Below, piece by piece: positions 8,386 through 8,994 of a DNA stretch of 8,994 nucleotides. Each line of letters begins with the position of its first letter. Position 1 is the stretch's first letter. Position numbers and translations under genes: made by a program. Origin of the DNA: Chlorobiota bacterium (GTDB lineage Bacteria; Bacteroidota; Bacteroidia; Bacteroidales; F082); the NCBI GenBank assembly GCA_030619415.1, contig JAUXBM010000052.1, positions 1-8,994 on the forward strand. Direction: 5' to 3'. Under the pieces are notes generated by a model. The model was not told the DNA's origin and searched no databases. It worked only from the letters and a program-made list of their open reading frames with translations.

Positions 8386-8994
8386 CAACCATCCATGTTT
8401 AAGAATGGATAAATAAGCTGGAAGTATTGGTTTCCAACAATTAAAACCACGATGATAACGAATACAATATTGTATATTTTATATTGCCTGGCACCTTGCA
8501 AAAAATTCGTTAAAATAAAGGTGCCGGGAATAACCATCATTAAGGCAGGATTTAAACTTTCTGAGAAAAGGAAAAAAATCAACAAAGTAAAAAGGAAATA
8601 ATAGAGCGTGATAAGCTGATTTCGCCGTGGAATAATTTTTTTTTCTGATAAACGGTTGAAAGTACCGAAAGCAGCAATAATAAAAAGCGCGAGGAAAAGA
8701 ATGCCAATGATTAAATCGAGCGATATTTCAAAATGAACAAAGTTCAATTTTATCTCAAACAAATTTATCCAGGTTTCCAAATAAATGCTGAGATTGTCAT
8801 TCCAGAAATACCAGGTCATTATAAATATATGTGGCATTAAAATTCCGGCTATACTCACAACATAATTCCTCCACGAATTTGAACGGTGTATGATCAGCGA
8901 AAACCAAATAAGCAGAAAGAAGAAAACTGTTGGGAGGTAGAACATAGAAGCAACACCCAGGATTATAGCGGCATTAAAAACAAGGGGTATCGAA
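8385..8994 (-). CDS. DUF6427-like polytopic membrane protein (5' end outside the window)
   Basis: Partial gene: the frame stays open from the ATG-like codon at 8943-8945 to the right edge (SIPLVFNAAIILGVAS precedes that Met), so that Met is internal. The 202 visible residues are very hydrophobic, with about six or seven membrane segments, for example around FYLPTVFFFLLIWFSLII, VVSIAGILMPHIFIMTWYFW, LDLIIGILFLALFIIAAFG, LITLYYFLFTLLIFFLF and IYNIVFVIIVVLIVGNQYF. The motif FYLP...HRSNSWRNYVVSIAGIL resembles DUF6427 proteins, an uncharacterised inner-membrane family of Bacteroidota; I recognise this from general similarity only. No catalytic motif is seen. Its TGA overlaps the rnhB ATG by one base, so the two are co-transcribed and probably translationally coupled. 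Promoter and true start lie beyond the window. Confidence 0.8.
   Translation of the reverse strand, partial: SIPLVFNAAIILGVASMFYLPTVFFFLLIWFSLIIHRSNSWRNYVVSIAGILMPHIFIMTWYFWNDNLSIYLETWINLFEIKLNFVHFEISLDLIIGILFLALFIIAAFGTFNRLSEKKIIPRRNQLITLYYFLFTLLIFFLFSESLNPALMMVIPGTFILTNFLQGARQYKIYNIVFVIIVVLIVGNQYFQLIYPFLNMDG

Noticed and set aside
8386..8388. TTG start for rnhB giving a 199-residue protein
   Set aside because: The adjacent ATG at 8385 gives the usual length and overlaps the upstream stop codon; TTG adds only one residue.
8943..8945. ATG as the true start of the right-most membrane protein
   Set aside because: The frame is open to the window edge, and the preceding residues (SIPLVFNAAIILGVAS) continue a membrane segment, so the Met is internal.

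Overview
The window reads as ordinary chromosome of a member of the Bacteroidota, probably a marine or sediment Bacteroidales/Marinilabiliales-like lineage (the order is inference). Support: perfect TAnnTTTG promoter -7 boxes, the type peculiar to this phylum, next to several genes; start codons in AT-rich leaders with no Shine-Dalgarno sequence; a tRNA gene without an encoded CCA end; a short GyrB lacking the long proteobacterial insertion; and a DUF6427-like membrane protein, a family I know only from this phylum. I see no insertion sequence, phage gene, CRISPR array or other sign of recent transfer.

Layout, left to right. Bases 68-1291 (minus) encode an OppC/DppC-type ABC permease with an enlarged extracytoplasmic insertion. 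Diverging from it, 1358-1504 (plus) is a self-contained tRNA-His(GTG) unit with its own promoter, the His-specific extra G-1 and a perfectly symmetrical terminator. That terminator also serves gyrB (1522-3480, minus), which reads towards it. A 304-base divergent intergenic region (3481-3784) carries the gyrB promoter and the promoter of an alanine dehydrogenase/transhydrogenase-family gene (3785-5008, plus). That gene converges, 9 bases apart, on an 882-residue membrane-anchored protein (5018-7666, minus) with a DUF3352-like N-terminal half and a beta-propeller-like C-terminal half. Upstream of it on the same strand are rnhB (ribonuclease HII, 7789-8385) and a polytopic DUF6427-like membrane protein (8385-8994, 5' end outside the window), joined by a TGATG stop/start overlap.

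The genes do not form one pathway: DNA topology (gyrB), ribonucleotide removal (rnhB), translation (tRNA-His), peptide or oligosaccharide uptake (permease), redox or amino-acid metabolism (AlaDH/PNT protein) and two envelope proteins of unknown role. No defence system or biosynthetic cluster is visible. The most interesting items are the AlaDH/PNT-family protein, which has lost both pyruvate-binding residues of true alanine dehydrogenases while keeping their C-terminal signature, and the anchored propeller protein of unknown function.
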